The translations under genes were made by a program, and so were the position numbers. Below are positions 17,457 to 26,069 of a stretch of DNA of 64,000 nucleotides, piece after piece. Positions within the stretch are counted from its first letter, which is position 1. Each line of letters opens with the position of its first letter. Origin of the DNA: an uncultured Pelagibacteraceae bacterium (GTDB taxonomy: Bacteria > Pseudomonadota > Alphaproteobacteria > Pelagibacterales > Pelagibacteraceae); contig CACDMX010000003.1 in NCBI GenBank assembly GCA_902554035.1, positions 62,001 to 126,000 on the forward strand, given 5' to 3'. Below the pieces are notes generated by a model. The model worked only from the letters and a program-made list of their open reading frames with translations. It ran no database searches and was not told the origin of the DNA.

Positions 17457-18101
17457 ATGAGAAAAAAAATAAAACAAAGTTTTTCAGAAAAGGTACTTCT
17501 TATTTTTGTTATTTTTTTGGGGATAAGTTCTGTTACATCTTTTTTTTTAATAAAAAATAAATGTTTATTTGTTGAACAATATAATCCAGAAAAATTAGAA
17601 TTTAAAAATAGAGAAAACATAGCAGTACTAAATGCACCTTGTGGGAATGTTATAATTGAACTCTATCCCAATGTAGCTCCGAAATCTGTTGAAAGATTTA
17701 AATTTTTAATCAAAAAGGGAGAATATAACAATGTAGCTTTTCATAGAGTAATTAAAAATACTCTTGTTCAGGCGGGTGATTTAGAATTTGGCAAAAAAAA
17801 TAACTTAAACTATTCTTATATAGGAAGTGGTAAATCCGGCTATGGATCAATTAATTCTGAGTTAAATTATCCATTTGAATTTACCGCTGGAACTGTTGCA
17901 CTTGCAAGAACTAATCAAAAAAATACTGAGGACAGTCAATTTTTTATTTTGTTGGTTGATGCACCTCTTTATCAAGGTGAATATTCCCCTGTTGGAAAGG
18001 TGATCTTTGGATTAGATGTTTTGAGAAAAATTAAATTTGATGAAAAAGTTGAATATGTCTTGAGACCAGATTTTATTAATACTTTTAAATTATTAAAGTA
18101 A
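17457..18101 (+). CDS. Membrane-anchored peptidyl-prolyl cis-trans isomerase, cyclophilin type
   Basis: A 214-residue protein with one N-terminal hydrophobic segment (about residues 13-35, VLLIFVIFLGISSVTSFFLI) preceded by lysines, so it is likely tethered to the inner membrane with the catalytic domain in the periplasm. The domain has VIIELYPNVAPKSVERF, NVAFHRVIKNTLVQAGD, FEFTAGTVALAR, DSQFFILLVDAPLYQGEYSPVG split over the cyclophilin core, and VIFGLDVLRKI. The catalytic Arg in FHR and the Gln in SQFFI are present. It converges with the FadB-like gene, with one base between the stops. Confidence 0.9.
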   Translation: MRKKIKQSFSEKVLLIFVIFLGISSVTSFFLIKNKCLFVEQYNPEKLEFKNRENIAVLNAPCGNVIIELYPNVAPKSVERFKFLIKKGEYNNVAFHRVIKNTLVQAGDLEFGKKNNLNYSYIGSGKSGYGSINSELNYPFEFTAGTVALARTNQKNTEDSQFFILLVDAPLYQGEYSPVGKVIFGLDVLRKIKFDEKVEYVLRPDFINTFKLLK

Positions 18102-18102
18102 T

Positions 18103-20325
18103 TTAGTTTACTAGTGGTTTTCCAGTCGCAAGTGTATGTTTTATTCTATCTTGGGTATTTTTATTTTCTATTAATTTCATAAAAGATTCTAGCTCTAATC
18201 TATAAAGATCATCCTCTGATAGAGTTTTGTCAATCGATGTGTTTCCTCCACTTAGAACATTTGCTAGCTCTTCTCCAACTACCATTCCGTGATCTAATAT
18301 AACTTTTTCATTATAAAGTTTTTCTAAAATTTTAACCATTTTATCTTTTAGGGGTTTTCCAGATAAATTAAATGTACATTCTTTTGGTGGAGTAAAATTT
18401 TTATTATCCTCAATTAATTTTTTTGATACCTCAAATAAACTATTTCTATTCATTACCTTTTTATCCTCGGGTTTTATAAACTTTAATGGTTCGGCTTCCA
18501 CAGTCGAGGTTGCTGTTGTTGCGTACCCTATAATATTAAAAACTTTTAAAGGTGCATAATCTGGATCTTTTTTTGCTTCTTCTGTTTGCGACCATCTCCA
18601 TAAAACCTCTTTACATCCACCACCTGCTGGTACTAGACCAACTCCTGTTTCTACAAGTCCCATTACTATGTTAGTATGCGCCACAACAAAATTTGATTGA
18701 ATCGCAACCTCCTCTCCTCCACCCAAAACTAAACCTGATGGTGCTGAAATTACTGGGTACTTTGAATATTTTAAATGTTTACACGTATCTTGAAAATATT
18801 TAATAAACTTTTCAATAGATTTAAAATCTCCTTTGTCTGCAAAGTTCATCGTATAGGTTAAATTAACTCCTGCTGAAAACTGCATACTTTCGTTCATAAT
18901 AATTAAAGGTTTGTCTGTTGCATTTTTTAAAGCATCCATTGAATCATAATCTAAAGCACATGCTTTTGTAGTAAATTCAACAATATTAAAATCTTTAAAT
19001 CTATATATGTCAGCAGATTTATTCTTATCTATTTTGATTGCTTTTGGTTTAACTTTCCCCAGAGTTTCTATATTTGTATACTTTTGTCTTTCACCATAAA
19101 AGTTTTCATCTTTATTTTGATTTAATTTTTCCAAAAATTTATTATTTTCAAAACTATCAATACGTTCGAAAAAGTTTTTAACTCCTATAGATTTTAGCAT
19201 TTCAAATGGTCCCATTGCCCAGTTAAAGCCTAACCTCATCGCTTCATCAATATCATTAAATTTATCTGTAATACCTGGAACTAAAGAAGAGGCGTACTTA
19301 ATTATTTTAGAAATTACCGACCATGCGTATTCGCCATATTTGTCTTTTCTGCTAATAAGTAAATTTAAGTTCACAGTATCAATGCCAAGATCAATTTTCT
19401 TAGTTGAGGAATATTCCTCTGTTTCAAGATTAATTGCTTCTAAAATTTTTTTATTATCTGTCTTGTTCATTCTATAAAAACCACCTTTACCTTTTCTACC
19501 TGTGTACCCTGTTTCAATTAACTTGGTAATTAGTGGTATTTCCTTAGCAACTTCTTGAAAGGGATCGTTTTTTGGAAGTTCTTTTATAAAACTTTTTAAA
19601 ACATCGGCCATTAAATCAATTCCTATTAAATCATAAAGACCAAAAACTCCAGTTTTTGGAATTCCCATTGGTCTTCCAAAAACTGCATCTGCTTCTTCAA
19701 TAGATAATTTCATTCGAAATGCTTCAGTCATAGCTACCTGCATAGCAAAAACACCTATTCTATTTCCTAAAAAACCAGGAGTATCGTTGCAAACTATAGC
19801 CCCTTTTCCTAACTCATCTTCACAAAATTTCTTCAATGAATTTATTTTATCTAGATCATTATTTTCATTTTTAACAATTTCTAACAATCCCATATAACGA
19901 ACAGGATTAAAAAAATGTGTTATACAAAAATCTTTTTTTTCATCTTTTGTTAATTTCTCTGATAAAATTTTTATTGGAATTGACGATGTGTTTGAAGAAA
20001 CTATAGCACCTGGTTTTCTTGATTTAAAAATTTTTTCATAAATGTTGTGTTTGATATCTATCCTTTCTACAACAGCTTCTACTACCCAGTCAGCATCTTT
20101 AACAGTATCAAAATCATCATTTATATTTCCAACTTTTATATTATTTATTTTATTTTTATCTATGAGCAATGGAGGTCTAGATTTATATATTCTATCTCTA
20201 GCTTGTGTGCTTATATCTGTAGTTAAATCTAATAATGTAACTGGAATTTTAGCATTACATAAATGAGCAGCGATACCACTGCCCATTGTACCTGATCCAA
20301 TTATTACTACTTTTTTTATGTTCAT
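18103..20325 (-). CDS. Bifunctional 3-hydroxyacyl-CoA dehydrogenase / enoyl-CoA hydratase, FadB-like (dehydrogenase first)
   Basis: A 740-residue beta-oxidation enzyme. The N-terminal half is a 3-hydroxyacyl-CoA dehydrogenase with the NAD fold IGSGTMGSGIAAHL at residues 9-22, THFFNPVRYMGLLEIV with the active-site His, and GFLGNRIG. A second 3HCDH C-terminal repeat follows (NDIDEAMRLGFNWAMGPFE). The last about 300 residues are a crotonase domain with APSGLVLGGGEEVA and MGLVETGVGLVPAGGG, carrying both catalytic glutamates. This dehydrogenase-then-hydratase order is the reverse of E. coli FadB but common in alphaproteobacteria. The partner thiolase is not in the window. It follows the potC-like permease in the same direction after 21 bases. 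Confidence 0.92.
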   Translation of the reverse strand: MNIKKVVIIGSGTMGSGIAAHLCNAKIPVTLLDLTTDISTQARDRIYKSRPPLLIDKNKINNIKVGNINDDFDTVKDADWVVEAVVERIDIKHNIYEKIFKSRKPGAIVSSNTSSIPIKILSEKLTKDEKKDFCITHFFNPVRYMGLLEIVKNENNDLDKINSLKKFCEDELGKGAIVCNDTPGFLGNRIGVFAMQVAMTEAFRMKLSIEEADAVFGRPMGIPKTGVFGLYDLIGIDLMADVLKSFIKELPKNDPFQEVAKEIPLITKLIETGYTGRKGKGGFYRMNKTDNKKILEAINLETEEYSSTKKIDLGIDTVNLNLLISRKDKYGEYAWSVISKIIKYASSLVPGITDKFNDIDEAMRLGFNWAMGPFEMLKSIGVKNFFERIDSFENNKFLEKLNQNKDENFYGERQKYTNIETLGKVKPKAIKIDKNKSADIYRFKDFNIVEFTTKACALDYDSMDALKNATDKPLIIMNESMQFSAGVNLTYTMNFADKGDFKSIEKFIKYFQDTCKHLKYSKYPVISAPSGLVLGGGEEVAIQSNFVVAHTNIVMGLVETGVGLVPAGGGCKEVLWRWSQTEEAKKDPDYAPLKVFNIIGYATTATSTVEAEPLKFIKPEDKKVMNRNSLFEVSKKLIEDNKNFTPPKECTFNLSGKPLKDKMVKILEKLYNEKVILDHGMVVGEELANVLSGGNTSIDKTLSEDDLYRLELESFMKLIENKNTQDRIKHTLATGKPLVN

Positions 20326-20346
20326 AATTTAAAAAAATGAAAATTA

Positions 20347-21201
20347 TTATCTATTAATACCTCTTATTCGTTCAGATCTTCTTCTTAAAAGTTCTGCCGT
20401 AACAAGTATTAATGTTGAAAGAATAATCAAACAGGTTGCAACTGCAAGTATTGTAGGACTTAATTGTTCTCTTAATCCTGTCCACATTTGAATTGGTATT
20501 GTTGTGTTATCTAGTCCTGCTAGAAATAAAACAACAACAACTTCATCAAACGATGTAACAAAAGCAAAAAGGCCTCCAGATATTACACCTGGTAAAATTA
20601 GAGGTAAGGTTATTTTCATAAATGTATTGACTGGATCGCTACCAAGACTTGCGGCCGCTCTTGTGACGCTATGGTCAAATCCTGATAAAGTTGCAGTTAC
20701 AGTGATAACAACAAATGGGGTTCCTAAAACTATATGTGCAAGCACTATTCCTGTGTGAGTGGCTGCTAAACCAACTTTTGCCATAAAAAAGAAAATTGCA
20801 ACACCAGAAATAATAAGTGGAACTATCATTGGTGATATTAAAGCTGCCATAATAATTCCTTTATATGGCATATGTCTGCTGCTTAAACCTAAGGCTGCAA
20901 CAGTACCCAATATAACTGATCCAAGAGTTGCAAATAAAGCTATTATAAAACTATTTTTCGCAGCTAAGCCCCAAGGATTTTTTGTTCCGTAAATCATATC
21001 TTTGTACCATCTTAAAGAAAATGCATCTGGGTCAAGCCGCTTCATCCCGTCTGAAAAAACTAAAAATTCTTCTGCGTTAAATGATAGTGGAAATATTACA
21101 AATAAAGGTGCTATTAAAAAGAAAAATACACAACTACAAATAAACAAATAAAAATAATGCCATATCCTATAATGCGGTTCTGTATATTTTGGTAATGCCA
21201 T
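20347..21201 (-). CDS. ABC transporter permease, spermidine/putrescine (PotC) type
   Basis: A 284-residue inner-membrane permease with six helices. The BPD signature is seen at RAAASLGSDPVNTFMKITLPLILPGVISGG (EAA loop, here in two halves), and SFDEVVVVLFLAG follows, as in PotC/PotI. It forms a heterodimer with the larger permease two bases upstream. Together with the ATPase and binding protein it makes a complete importer. Substrate class is probably a polyamine, opine or similar cationic amine. The Asp/Glu-racemase and M24 genes at the head of the same operon hint at the compound taken up. Confidence 0.9.
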   Translation of the reverse strand: MALPKYTEPHYRIWHYFYLFICSCVFFFLIAPLFVIFPLSFNAEEFLVFSDGMKRLDPDAFSLRWYKDMIYGTKNPWGLAAKNSFIIALFATLGSVILGTVAALGLSSRHMPYKGIIMAALISPMIVPLIISGVAIFFFMAKVGLAATHTGIVLAHIVLGTPFVVITVTATLSGFDHSVTRAAASLGSDPVNTFMKITLPLILPGVISGGLFAFVTSFDEVVVVLFLAGLDNTTIPIQMWTGLREQLSPTILAVATCLIILSTLILVTAELLRRRSERIRGINR

Positions 21202-21203
21202 AT

Positions 21204-22457
21204 TTATCCTAATTTAATATTATCTACTCCAACCAATTTGTTATAAACCCAATAAATTGCTAGCACCCCAGTTAATAACATTAGTCCCATTGCGGAAGCA
21301 AAACTCCAATCAAGAGTACTCTTCATATGGAAAGCTATTTGGTTACTAATCAAAGTTCCGGACGCTCCACCTACTAGAGCAGGTGTAATATAATACCCTA
21401 TTGCAAGTATAAACACTAAAAGGCATCCAGCCCCAATACCAGGGATAGTTAATGGAAAGTAAACTTTCCAAAATGCCACAAAAGGTGTTCCTCCCAAAGA
21501 CTTCCCAGCTCTCATTAAGCTAGGAGATATAGTTTTCATTACACTGTATAAAGGAAGTACCATAAAAGGTAATAAAATTTGCGTCATTGCAACATAAGTA
21601 CCTGTCTTATTATACATCATCTCAGGTCTATTTTCGTCACTAACCAATCCAATCCAAACGAAAAAGTCATTAACTATACCTTGTTGTTGTAGCAAGATCA
21701 TCCAGCTTGCTGTTCTAACAAGTAATGATGTCCAAAAAGGAAGTAATACACAAATCATTAATAGATTACTATATTTCATTGGAAGAGTTGCTAGCAGATG
21801 TGCAATTGGATAAGCCATTAAAAAACATAAAACAGTTACAAAAAAAGCGACTTCTACAGTTCTGACCCATAATATTTTATGAACTCTTCTATCTTCAGGA
21901 ACTTGAACAATCTTGCCGTCTTCATTTTCATACATATCAACACCTTTTAAATATTTAGAATAACTATATGCAGGCGCTCTTCTTTTCAGAGCTCTCCAAT
22001 ACTCAACGTTCGTCCATCTTTTGTGTACACCCATTATTTGCTCTTTATAATTTCCTTCTTCAAATTTTTTCATTTTTCTTTTTAATTTTTTAAGAATACT
22101 TTTAAAACCATTTTTTTCATAATTAAGTTGAGTGGCTAATTTTCCAAAAGTTTTATCTTCAACTAATTTTTTATAATCTAAATAAAATGCTTCAAAAACT
22201 TCCTCGTCTGGCAAATCTTTACCATCCCAATTTTCCATGGCCTTGTAAGTTTTTGGAAGCATATTGGTTACCATACGGTCATCAATACTTCTAAAAAGCA
22301 TGTCACCGATAGGGAATACATATGTGATAATTAAAAAAAGTAGTAATGGACAAACTAATAAAAAAGCTTTTAATTTATTTTTTTTTTCTGCTTTTTTTAG
22401 ACTTTCCTCAAGAGGAATCCCATCTGTAGTTAAAATTTTTTGTGTTTCTCTGCTCAT
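21204..22457 (-). CDS. ABC transporter permease, PotB type with extended N-terminal domain
   Basis: A 417-residue permease, about 130 residues longer than E. coli PotB. The first helix (KAFLLVCPLLLFLIITYVFPIG) is followed by an extra hydrophilic segment of roughly 130 residues (about 60-190) rich in Lys, Glu and Tyr, before the usual helices resume at VRTVEVAFFVTVLCFLMAYPIAHLL. The permease signature MRAGKSLGGTPFVAFWKVYFPLTIPG is intact. Such insertions occur in a known subgroup of alphaproteobacterial PotB relatives. The insert would lie in the periplasm between helices 1 and 2. A terminator-like hairpin separates it from the binding-protein gene upstream. Confidence 0.9.
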   Translation of the reverse strand: MSRETQKILTTDGIPLEESLKKAEKKNKLKAFLLVCPLLLFLIITYVFPIGDMLFRSIDDRMVTNMLPKTYKAMENWDGKDLPDEEVFEAFYLDYKKLVEDKTFGKLATQLNYEKNGFKSILKKLKRKMKKFEEGNYKEQIMGVHKRWTNVEYWRALKRRAPAYSYSKYLKGVDMYENEDGKIVQVPEDRRVHKILWVRTVEVAFFVTVLCFLMAYPIAHLLATLPMKYSNLLMICVLLPFWTSLLVRTASWMILLQQQGIVNDFFVWIGLVSDENRPEMMYNKTGTYVAMTQILLPFMVLPLYSVMKTISPSLMRAGKSLGGTPFVAFWKVYFPLTIPGIGAGCLLVFILAIGYYITPALVGGASGTLISNQIAFHMKSTLDWSFASAMGLMLLTGVLAIYWVYNKLVGVDNIKLG

Positions 22458-22463
22458 AAATAA

Positions 22464-22490
22464 AAAGGGCGGTTATAAATAACCGCCCTA
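22464..22490 (-). terminator. Rho-independent terminator/attenuator after the PotD-type gene
   Basis: Perfect 9-bp GC-rich stem (GGGCGGTTA at 22467-22475 with TAACCGCCC at 22480-22488) and a 4-base loop. Read on the minus strand it is followed by five T residues, as in an intrinsic terminator. It lies in the 69-base gap between the binding-protein gene and the first permease gene, where it would lower permease expression or protect the 3' end of the binding-protein message. Confidence 0.85.
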
Positions 22491-22526
22491 AATATAATAT
22501 ATAATTCTAATCTTTAAAACTTAAAA

Positions 22527-23642
22527 TTATAGACCAGCTTTCATTGCTTCCCATTTTTCACCAAGCTCTGTGCCATTGTCTGCCCAGAAAATTGGATCAA
22601 CTAAGAAGTAATTTTTAGTATTCTCAGGAGCTGTTGGCATATGAGGTACCATGTTTGTTTTACCATCTTTGTACCACGGCTCACCTTTTGCCATAACTTC
22701 TATTGAAGATTTTCTCCAAGGTGCATAAGCAATATACTTAGCACTTCCTGCTAAACCTTCAGTACTAGTCATTTCAGCTAATGCTTTTTTTGCATTTGCT
22801 TCATCTGGACCACCTTTAACAAGTACAAAATATTCATAGTCAAGACCTTGACCGTCCCATACTTGTTTAATTGGAGCGCCTTCACCAACTGTTGCGTTGA
22901 AGAATCTTCCGTTCCAACCAGTTGCCATTACAACTTCACCACTCATTAATAGTTCTGGTGGTTGAGCACCTGCTGACCAAAATACACATCCACCTTTTGG
23001 ATCTGTACAAAGTTTTTTGATTTTATCCATTGCTCTTTGAACACCTTTTTCAGTTTCTAGAGCTTTATAAATTTTAGCACCACCTTTTCCTGGTTTAATT
23101 CCATCTGCCGCTAAAGCGATTTCTAAATTTGTCAAAGCGCTTTTATAGATAGCTCTTTTTCCAGGGAATTTTTTTGTGTTGAAAAAATCTTTTATAGTTT
23201 TTGGAGTACCTTTTACATTGTTTGTATTGTAAGCGTAGTTCCAAGAATATAAAATATTTCCTACAGCACATTTTGACGGCATGCTTGTAAAGAAGTCTTT
23301 ACTTGCTGGAGTTCCATCTGGAGCTGCTGGAAAATCTTTGTCGAAATCGAATTCAACAAACAAACCTTCGTCACATCCAGTGATAGTATCCATTGCAAAA
23401 ACGTCAATTATATCCCATACAATTGCGCCAGCTTCTTTCTGTGCTTTAATTTCAGATAATCCACCTGAATAATCAACCCAGTTTATATCTATACCAAGTT
23501 TTTTAGCAGTAGGATCACCATATCCTAGCTTTTGAGACTCTGTATAAGCCCCACCCCAAGATGCAACAGTTACTGCAAATGCTGATGAAGTTATAGAAAG
23601 AGCAAAAGATAGAGTAAGTAATAGTTTACTTAATTTTTTCAT
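22527..23642 (-). CDS. ABC transporter periplasmic binding protein, spermidine/putrescine (PotD) type
   Basis: A 371-residue periplasmic protein with a signal peptide (KKLSKLLLTLSFALSITSSAFA, cleavage near residue 23, split here by its Lys-rich start). The mature protein begins VTVASWGGAYTESQ, a hallmark of PotD/PotF-like binding proteins, and carries WDIIDVFAMD, NTNNVKGTPKTIKDFF and ATGWNGRFF. Start choice is supported by a strong Shine-Dalgarno GGAGG four bases before the ATG. It lies 127 bases downstream of the ATPase gene, enough for its own promoter, and is followed by a strong hairpin. Ligand is probably a cationic amine, not determined from sequence. Confidence 0.92.
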   Translation of the reverse strand: MKKLSKLLLTLSFALSITSSAFAVTVASWGGAYTESQKLGYGDPTAKKLGIDINWVDYSGGLSEIKAQKEAGAIVWDIIDVFAMDTITGCDEGLFVEFDFDKDFPAAPDGTPASKDFFTSMPSKCAVGNILYSWNYAYNTNNVKGTPKTIKDFFNTKKFPGKRAIYKSALTNLEIALAADGIKPGKGGAKIYKALETEKGVQRAMDKIKKLCTDPKGGCVFWSAGAQPPELLMSGEVVMATGWNGRFFNATVGEGAPIKQVWDGQGLDYEYFVLVKGGPDEANAKKALAEMTSTEGLAGSAKYIAYAPWRKSSIEVMAKGEPWYKDGKTNMVPHMPTAPENTKNYFLVDPIFWADNGTELGEKWEAMKAGL

Positions 23643-23646
23643 TTAT

Positions 23647-23660
23647 CCTCCGTTTAAACG
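23647..23660 (-). promoter_or_regulatory. Strong ribosome-binding site overlapping a 10-base palindrome
   Basis: On the minus strand the sequence reads CGTTTAAACGGAGGATAA then ATG. The Shine-Dalgarno GGAGG is near-perfect, unusual among the weak sites in this window, and its first base is the last base of the palindrome CGTTTAAACG (23651-23660). Pairing of the palindrome could affect access to the site, or it could be a protein site. Only the sequence symmetry is observed. Confidence 0.5.
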
Positions 23661-23769
23661 TTTTTTTTAAAAAAAGGATTACAGCAAGATATAATATAGG
23701 AGTCAACACGGCATTTATACGAATAAAGCTATATTTTAGTAATTTTACCAGGGACAATTGTATTTTAGA

Positions 23770-24858
23770 TTATTTTGGGTCTAATGCTCTAGCATCAAAG
23801 CTGTTCCAGCTAACATTGATTTGATTACCTAATTTAATTTCCATATTAGCTGAACTATTTGGTACTTTTAAAATAAATTCTTTATTTCCTAACAAGTCAA
23901 GTCTAACTCTAGTGTGATCTCCATGGTAAATCACTTCCTCTATTTTTCCTTTAAAATTATTTTCCATTTTTTCTTTTGAGTTTATTAAAGCTCTTTCAGG
24001 TCTTAAAGACACTATAGTTTTTTCTCCATTTGATTTGACTGCAATAGGATTTGCAAAAATTTCTGATCCACTATCAAGTTTAACTTTACATTTGTTGTTA
24101 GTAATTTCTGTTACTTGACCAGCAAATCTATTATTTTCTCCAATAAATTCCGCAACAAAAGAGTTTACTGGTTCTTCATATAGCTTGTCAGGTGATGAAA
24201 GCTGTTGAACCTTTCCATCATTAAAAACTGCAATTCTATTTGACATAGTTAAAGCTTCGCCTTGATCATGAGTGACATAAACTACGGTAACACCAATACT
24301 TTCATGTATATGTTTAATTTCATACTGCATACTTTCTCTTAAATTTTTATCCAACGCTCCCAATGGTTCATCCATTAAAACTACAGCAGGATCAAAAACT
24401 AATGCTCTTGCAACAGCTACCCTTTGTTGTTGACCACCTGATAGTTGACCAGGCATTCTATTTTCAAATCCTGTTAAAGAAACCATTGATAAAGCTTTAT
24501 CAACTTTTTTGTCTATATCATCCTTAGAAACTTTTCTTACTCTTAAAGGAAAAGCTAAATTTTCATAAACAGTCATGTGTGGAAATAATGCATAGTTCTG
24601 AAAAACCATTCCTATTCCTCTTTTATGAGGTGGAATATTTGAAATCGGGTTGTTGTCTAAATATATTTCTCCATTTGTTGGTGTTTCAAAACCAGCCAAC
24701 ATCATTAGGCAAGTTGTTTTTCCTGAACCTGATGGTCCAAGCATCGTAATAAATTCACCTTCAGCTATATCTAAATTTAAATCTTTAACGACTAAAACTT
24801 TACCATCATAACTTTTGTCGACTTTATCAAATTTAACAAATTGTGAGTTTTTAGACAT
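23770..24858 (-). CDS. ABC transporter ATP-binding protein, PotA type
   Basis: A 362-residue ATPase. Walker A GPSGSGKTT at about residues 40-48, Q-loop in GMVFQNYALFPHMTV, signature LSGGQQQRVAVARAL, Walker B VVLMDEPLGALD and the switch His in VVYVTHDQGEAL. The C-terminal about 120 residues form the TOBE domain (FAGQVTEITNNKC, VSLRPERALI). It energises the two permeases downstream. It is the third gene of an apparent minus-strand operon that begins with the racemase-like and M24 genes. Confidence 0.94.
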   Translation of the reverse strand: MSKNSQFVKFDKVDKSYDGKVLVVKDLNLDIAEGEFITMLGPSGSGKTTCLMMLAGFETPTNGEIYLDNNPISNIPPHKRGIGMVFQNYALFPHMTVYENLAFPLRVRKVSKDDIDKKVDKALSMVSLTGFENRMPGQLSGGQQQRVAVARALVFDPAVVLMDEPLGALDKNLRESMQYEIKHIHESIGVTVVYVTHDQGEALTMSNRIAVFNDGKVQQLSSPDKLYEEPVNSFVAEFIGENNRFAGQVTEITNNKCKVKLDSGSEIFANPIAVKSNGEKTIVSLRPERALINSKEKMENNFKGKIEEVIYHGDHTRVRLDLLGNKEFILKVPNSSANMEIKLGNQINVSWNSFDARALDPK

Positions 24859-24900
24859 AAAGGATGTTTTAAAACATTTGTAGAGATATATTTCAAGTTC

Positions 24901-26067
24901 TTATTTTATATGTAATTCTCTTGAAAAATTGCAGAATAATTCGCTTCCATTCTCTGTTACACGCACTGACTCCGAAGCTTCTACGCCCCATTCTCCAAAT
25001 TGCATTACAGCTATCATGTGAAAACAAACGTTAGGCTGTAAAATTGTCTTATCACCCTTATAAATATTTAAAGTATGTTCGCCCCAATCAGGTGGATAAC
25101 CAATTCCAATAGAATAACCAGTTCGCGACTCTTTTTTAATTTTATATTTATCTAAAACTCCCCAAAATTTTTGAGCAACATCATCTGCGGTATTTCCTGG
25201 TTTAGTAGCTTCTATACCAGCATCCAACGCTTCATTTGTAGCTTTCATTGCATCTATTTTCTTTTGTTCTGGCTTTCCAAGCTGAACTGTTCTTGCCATG
25301 GGAGAATGGTACCTTTTATTTACTCCAGATAACTCAATTATAGTAGCCTCTCCTTGAACAAACTTTTTATCTGTTGCAGTCAAATGTGATGCTGAAGTAC
25401 CTTTGCCAGTTGGTAACAGCGTGGCAATGCTAGCATATTCTCCACCTATTTCTGGTGTTCCTCTAAATAGAGCTCTTTGAATTTCCGCAACAGCATCGCA
25501 TTGTCTAACACCTGGGTTAATAGTTTCCATTGCAACCTTCATAGCATTTTGCGAAATTAATGCTGCACCTTTCATAAAACCTATTTCAGTTTCAGATTTA
25601 ATTAATCTTGCCCAATTCACTAATCTTTCTGAGTCCTTAATTTTTGCATTTGGCAAACCTTGCTTTAATTTTTCATAACAATAAGCTGTAAAATAATGGC
25701 TATCCATTTCCACGCCAATATTCAACTTATCCCACTTATTTTTTTTTATTAATTCAATTAAAGGGTCATAAGGGTGCATAGGCCAGGTATGAATATACTT
25801 CTCTTCATAAATAATTATATTTTCTTTTTTTAGATAAGTTGTAATAAAGGCACCACCAGCATCTTGTGCTCTTACAAAACACAAAGGTTCTTGAGCATTG
25901 ACATGAACTATTACACATTGTGCATAATAAAATGACCAGGCATCGTACCCAGTAAGATAATTCATGTTATTGGTATCTTGAGAAATTAATAATTCAATGC
26001 CCTTTTCTTGCATTGATTTTTGAACCCTTTTTAATCTGTCTTTGTATTCTTCTTTAGTAAATAACAT
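24901..26067 (-). CDS. M24 (creatinase/ectoine-hydrolase-like) family protein
   Basis: A pita-bread-fold protein of 388 residues from the ATG at 26067 (MLFTKEEYKDRL), two bases after the end of the upstream gene. A longer frame from 26142 would overlap that gene by 73 bases with an odd Lys/Trp-rich tail, so I reject it. The N-terminal domain has NYLTGYDAWSFYY and the catalytic domain has ATIIELSGVNKRYHSPMART and YSIGIGYPPDWGEHT. Positions that bind metal in aminopeptidases (Asp in the DxG-type region, then Asp) are not conserved, as in creatinase and the ectoine hydrolases DoeA/EutD, which cleave C-N bonds without metal. The Asp/Glu-racemase neighbour matches the EutA-EutD pairing of ectoine catabolism. 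Alternatives are a creatinase or guanidino hydrolase. Substrate is inference. Confidence 0.8.
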   Translation of the reverse strand: MLFTKEEYKDRLKRVQKSMQEKGIELLISQDTNNMNYLTGYDAWSFYYAQCVIVHVNAQEPLCFVRAQDAGGAFITTYLKKENIIIYEEKYIHTWPMHPYDPLIELIKKNKWDKLNIGVEMDSHYFTAYCYEKLKQGLPNAKIKDSERLVNWARLIKSETEIGFMKGAALISQNAMKVAMETINPGVRQCDAVAEIQRALFRGTPEIGGEYASIATLLPTGKGTSASHLTATDKKFVQGEATIIELSGVNKRYHSPMARTVQLGKPEQKKIDAMKATNEALDAGIEATKPGNTADDVAQKFWGVLDKYKIKKESRTGYSIGIGYPPDWGEHTLNIYKGDKTILQPNVCFHMIAVMQFGEWGVEASESVRVTENGSELFCNFSRELHIK

Positions 26068-26069
26068 TT

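Noticed and set aside
18103-20325. FadB-like protein as the missing carnitine dehydrogenase
   Set aside because: It is in the 3HCDH superfamily, but it is a full fusion with a crotonase domain and lies in another operon. A beta-oxidation role is much more likely.
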